Assembly (NCBI GenBank): GCA_001769805.1
Contig: MEPO01000023.1
Location: 1 to 34,448 of the forward strand
From: Bdellovibrionales bacterium GWA1_52_35
GTDB taxonomy: Bacteria; Bdellovibrionota; UBA1018
Length of the DNA: 34,448 bases
Direction of reading: 5' to 3'
This document shows positions 31,369 through 34,448 of the stretch, in pieces (position 1 is the first letter of the stretch; the number at the start of each line of letters is the position of its first letter). The position numbers were made by a program, and so were the translations under genes. The notes beneath the pieces were generated by a model. It searched no databases and had not been told where the DNA came from. It worked only from the letters and a program-made list of their open reading frames with translations.

Positions 31369-34300
31369 TCAGGGTTGGAACCAAATTCGTCCTGAACCCA
31401 GCAAACTATCGAAGCCCACCGTGGTATTGCCCGTCAGATGATTCAAGCCAAGCCCGGTAGTTTTAATCACCCAGATATTGTAGGAATCCGAGGCGGTTAC
31501 GCCGACATCCATCCGGGAATGAAAGGCGATATACGCGCCGTCAGGCGAGAACTGCGGCGCAAAGCTGCTTTGATTCGCCCCATTGATCTCGGTCAGTGGG
31601 GCCGGGTTCAGGCCATCCGAATCCATTTTCCAGATATTGTAGGATTGTGCGGCAAGATTATTCACGTTCTTACGCGAAGAAAACACTATTTTGGAACCAT
31701 CAGAAGAATACTTCGGAGACTGGCTGTCCCGGTTTCCGAGTATTTCGTTCGTCAGCGGTTCCGGGTTATCACCATTCGCATCCATTACCCAGATGTTGAA
31801 GGAGAGAGCCGGGTTCAGACCGATATCCTCCTTTGAAGAGTAGACCACTTTCGAGCCATCCGGGGAAACAGCCGGCTCAATACTGTCAAATCCGCCAGCA
31901 GTTTGAATTGTCAGAGGTTTCCTGTCACTGCCATCAAGACTGGAACTCCAGATATTGTATGAAAGCGAAGCTGCACCATCCGTATCCCGGTCAATATCGG
32001 CTTTGGAGGCAAAGTACACCAGAGTACCATCAGGAGAAAAGGTCGGCTGGACGCTGTCAAGACCTCCCAGAGTATTTGCTGTGATTGAGGTCAGGACTCC
32101 ACTACTCAGGTCTTTCACGAAAACATTGTAAGACGCCGTGGCTACTCCACTCGCTCCTTTAGACGCAAACACGATTTTAGTTCCGTCCGGCGAGAACTGC
32201 GGTGAATCATCATCACTGTCGTCACCGGTGCCCGGATCACCGGTAACCGGCTCCAGACTGCCTCCTGCTGTATCTGACGTCCAGGTATTGAAAGCCGCTT
32301 CACCCACAGAGCCAACCAGACCATCCAGGCTCCGCTTCGAACAGTACAGGATTCTGGTGCCGTCAGCAGATACGGTCGGCACAATGCTCTGCCGCAATCC
32401 TCCGGAAATTTGGGTCAAGGGGACCCGATCCTGTCCGTCAACGCTGATTTTCCAGATATTTTCTGAACCGGGTGCAGTCCCGTTGAAAGGGGCACCCTCA
32501 CTGATATCGCTCAAACTGGAGAACAGGATCTGGAGCTGATCTTTCACGGTGATCGTCAGCCCGGCGGAAGAAGTGCCACCGGAATTTTCAGAAGTAATTG
32601 TATAGAGTGTGCCAACACTCGTTGCGGTCGGTGTGCCCGTCAGTTCACAGGCAGCGGAAAGACTGAGGCCTGCCGGTAAAAGCGGGTTCGAAGAGCACGA
32701 AGTAATCGCACCTCCGGTGTTTGTCGGGGCAAGCGGAGTAATGAGCGTTCTCAGACCGTATATTTTGGAATTGGGTGCAAACCCGATTGCCGGGGCAAGA
32801 TCTTTGACCGTAATCCAGATCGTCGCATCCGAAGTACCTTCTGCATTGGTTGCCGTGATGACGTAATCATCAGCAGCCGCAACAGTATTAGGCGTTCCAC
32901 TCAGGACGCAATCATTCGAAAGACTGAGGCCTGCCGGCAATCCCGGCACCGAAGCGCAGGAGACAATGTCGCCACCAGCATTTCCCGGAGTGAGAGCGAC
33001 GACCGCAGAATTTTTTGTGTATACGAAAGGACCACCTGCGTAGGAGATCTGAGGCGCGGAATTTTCGACCGCGATATGAATGGTCTCGGTCTGCGTCCCA
33101 CCGGTGTTTGTGGCGATAATGTCATAGTCGTCATCGGAAACCGTACTCGGGGTACCCGTGATTTCGCAAGTATTGGACAAGGATAAACCCGCAGGCAAGA
33201 CCGGATTCGATAGGCATGAAACAATTGCCCCGCCGGTACTCAGAGGAGTTTCAGAAACTGCCGCACCTTTGGCAAACGTATAAGGAGCATTCCCATAGTT
33301 GAATACTGGTGCCGCATCATTCACGATCAGCTCGATCACCTGCGCGGAACTTCCGCCGGAGTTGGTAGCGGTAATCGTGAAGTTCGCAGCTGCCCTGATT
33401 GCACTCGGGGTGCCTGACAGAGCACAGACATTTGAGAGTGCCAGCCCCGGGGGCAGAACAGCGCTGGCGGTACAGGAAGTGATCGCACCGCCCAAGTTGT
33501 TGGGAGTTAACGCGGCGATTGCGACGCCTTTGGTATAGGTGAAACTGTAAGCACTTGGAATGTAGTTGATATCCGGAGCTTGATCAACCACCGAAATATT
33601 CACTGAGGTCGCTACGCTTCCTCCAGAGTTGGTCGCAGTCACCACGTACCCGGATGCCGGCGCCAGTTCGAGCGGAAGACCCGTGATTTCGCAATCATCA
33701 GAAAGAGCAAGACCGTTCGGAAGTGCCGGCACTGCACTACAGGAAGCAATAGTCCCGCCGATGTTCGTTGGCAGCAAATCATCAATAGCCTCGCCCAAGG
33801 TATAAGAGAACGGACCTCCCACATAAGCCAAGGTCGGAGGCGCATCATTGATTCTGATGTTCACCGTTGCCGTAGAGGTCCCGCCCGTATTGGTTGCCGT
33901 GATCACATAATCAGCGGCAGGACTCAGTGCCGTGGGAGTTCCAGAAATAGTACAGTCCGCACCCACACTCAAACCGGCAGGCAAGACCGGCGCAGAGGCG
34001 CATGAAACAATCGCACCCCCCGTGTTCGCGGCCACCCAGGTTGTGATTGCGCTGTCTTTAACATAGACATTCGGACTGCCCGAATACGTGATCGCGGGAG
34101 CAACGGCTTTAACAGCCAGGTTCAGCGTGGCAGATGCAGTTCCACCGGTGTTGGTTGCAGTAATCACATAATCTGCAGCAGGCGTTAGGACCAAAGGAGT
34201 ACCACTCAGCACACACCCCGCTGAGAGACTTAAGCCCACCGGAAGCGCGATATCCGATGAACACGAAACGATCGGCCCACCCAGGTTCGTTGGGGTCAAG

Positions 34301-34448
34301 TTCGCGATGAGCGCACTGAGGGCGAAGGAATGCGGCCCCGCTGCGTACGTAAGACTGGGCGCAACATCTTCCACCTTGATATTGATCGTCGCAGAGCCGG
34401 TACCACCCGTATTGGTTGCCGTGATCACGTAATCCGCAGCAGGAGCCA
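31369..34448 (-). CDS. Giant exported Ig-like repeat and TolB-propeller protein (5' end outside window)
   Basis: The start lies beyond the right edge, so at least 1025 residues are visible. The N-terminal visible part is a tandem array of seven complete Ig-like (He_PIG type) repeats of about 85 residues plus part of an eighth. Each repeat has GG-x-I-x-SC, LP-x-GL-x-L-S, a second Cys, (L/I)-(S/T)-G-x-P, and Y-x-I-x-A-x-N-x-GG, so each may be closed by one disulfide. From about 32536 the chain becomes a TolB/PD40 beta-propeller with about seven blades (SPDGTKIVFASK, SPDGSKVVYSSKEDI, YNIWKMDSDG, PAPLTEIN). Such proteins are usually secreted or outer-membrane associated. The acylase gene follows after 23 bases and is probably co-transcribed. 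The ligand is unknown. Confidence 0.88.
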   Translation of the reverse strand, partial: APAADYVITATNTGGTGSATINIKVEDVAPSLTYAAGPHSFALSALIANLTPTNLGGPIVSCSSDIALPVGLSLSAGCVLSGTPLVLTPAADYVITATNTGGTASATLNLAVKAVAPAITYSGSPNVYVKDSAITTWVAANTGGAIVSCASAPVLPAGLSVGADCTISGTPTALSPAADYVITATNTGGTSTATVNIRINDAPPTLAYVGGPFSYTLGEAIDDLLPTNIGGTIASCSAVPALPNGLALSDDCEITGLPLELAPASGYVVTATNSGGSVATSVNISVVDQAPDINYIPSAYSFTYTKGVAIAALTPNNLGGAITSCTASAVLPPGLALSNVCALSGTPSAIRAAANFTITATNSGGSSAQVIELIVNDAAPVFNYGNAPYTFAKGAAVSETPLSTGGAIVSCLSNPVLPAGLSLSNTCEITGTPSTVSDDDYDIIATNTGGTQTETIHIAVENSAPQISYAGGPFVYTKNSAVVALTPGNAGGDIVSCASVPGLPAGLSLSNDCVLSGTPNTVAAADDYVITATNAEGTSDATIWITVKDLAPAIGFAPNSKIYGLRTLITPLAPTNTGGAITSCSSNPLLPAGLSLSAACELTGTPTATSVGTLYTITSENSGGTSSAGLTITVKDQLQILFSSLSDISEGAPFNGTAPGSENIWKISVDGQDRVPLTQISGGLRQSIVPTVSADGTRILYCSKRSLDGLVGSVGEAAFNTWTSDTAGGSLEPVTGDPGTGDDSDDDSPQFSPDGTKIVFASKGASGVATASYNVFVKDLSSGVLTSITANTLGGLDSVQPTFSPDGTLVYFASKADIDRDTDGAASLSYNIWSSSLDGSDRKPLTIQTAGGFDSIEPAVSPDGSKVVYSSKEDIGLNPALSFNIWVMDANGDNPEPLTNEILGNRDSQSPKYSSDGSKIVFSSRKNVNNLAAQSYNIWKMDSDGLNPAPLTEINGANQSSFAPQFSPDGAYIAFHSRMDVGVTASDSYNIWVIKTTGLGLNHLTGNTTVGFDSLLGSGRIWFQP
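32537..34448 (-). repeat. Tandem coding repeats of about 255-265 bp
   Basis: At least seven and a half direct repeats encode the Ig-like modules of the giant protein. They are diverged at the DNA level except in the segment for ITATNTGGT, which is nearly identical between copies (for example around 33893-33915, 34147-34170 and 34405-34430). The array continues beyond the window edge. It is a site for slippage or recombination. Confidence 0.85.

Noticed and set aside
32537..34448. CRISPR-like regular repeats
   Set aside because: The spacing is about 260 bp and in frame with an Ig-like protein array. There are no short identical repeats with unique 30-40-base spacers and no cas genes.

Overview
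The window is a densely packed bacterial chromosome segment of moderate GC content. It encodes about 29 proteins and one tRNA. The envelope genes (Pal, a YbgF/CpoB-like lipoprotein, a FadL-type porin, many lipobox signals) show a Gram-negative cell. The mix of HD-GYP, a chemoreceptor, a c-type cytochrome, a DUF4398 lipoprotein, an AMIN-like protein and secreted matrixin and S45 hydrolases would fit a Bdellovibrionota/Oligoflexia-type or other former deltaproteobacterial lineage. That placement is inference from gene content only; no rRNA or other phylogenetic marker was compared.

Layout. (1) 1-2044: an exported two-repeat protein, then a 655-bp segment bounded by perfect 26-bp inverted repeats that holds one XRE-type HTH gene. 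(2) 2045-4047: an HD-GYP protein on the minus strand, diverging from a small exported FlgT-C-like protein with a possible sigma-28 promoter, and ssb. (3) 4288-15934: a run of twelve plus-strand genes, mostly overlapping or closely spaced: pal, a DUF4398 lipoprotein, a CpoB-like lipoprotein, a metallophosphatase-like/triheme cytochrome fusion, tsaD, rsmA, a FadL-like porin, DUF502, smpB, a long-chain acyl-CoA synthetase, kup, and rpoZ (which has its own promoter candidate). The run combines outer-membrane tethering, translation quality control and fatty acid uptake/activation. (4) 22361-15956, minus strand: a five-gene cluster running from a C-terminally anchored exported protein through a matrixin protease, an AMIN-like protein and a lipoprotein to lon. 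A tRNA-Lys gene diverges from its head. (5) 22503-27471: a nitroreductase, a chemoreceptor followed by a free-standing secreted Cache domain protein, a double-UspA protein and an unknown lipoprotein. (6) 27732-34448: an FmdB zinc ribbon, an orphan Xre/ParS antitoxin-like protein facing a Host_attach (baeRF-like) protein, a penicillin-acylase-family Ntn hydrolase, and a giant exported protein with at least seven Ig-like repeats plus a TolB-like propeller that runs off the right edge.

No complete defence system, phage or recognisable transposase is visible. The least ordinary items are the inverted-repeat-bounded HTH gene, the cytochrome fused to a degenerate phosphatase, the terminator-like hairpin inside the gene after pal, the hairpin covering both candidate lon start codons, the detached Cache protein beside a chemoreceptor, and the Ig/propeller plus acylase pair.
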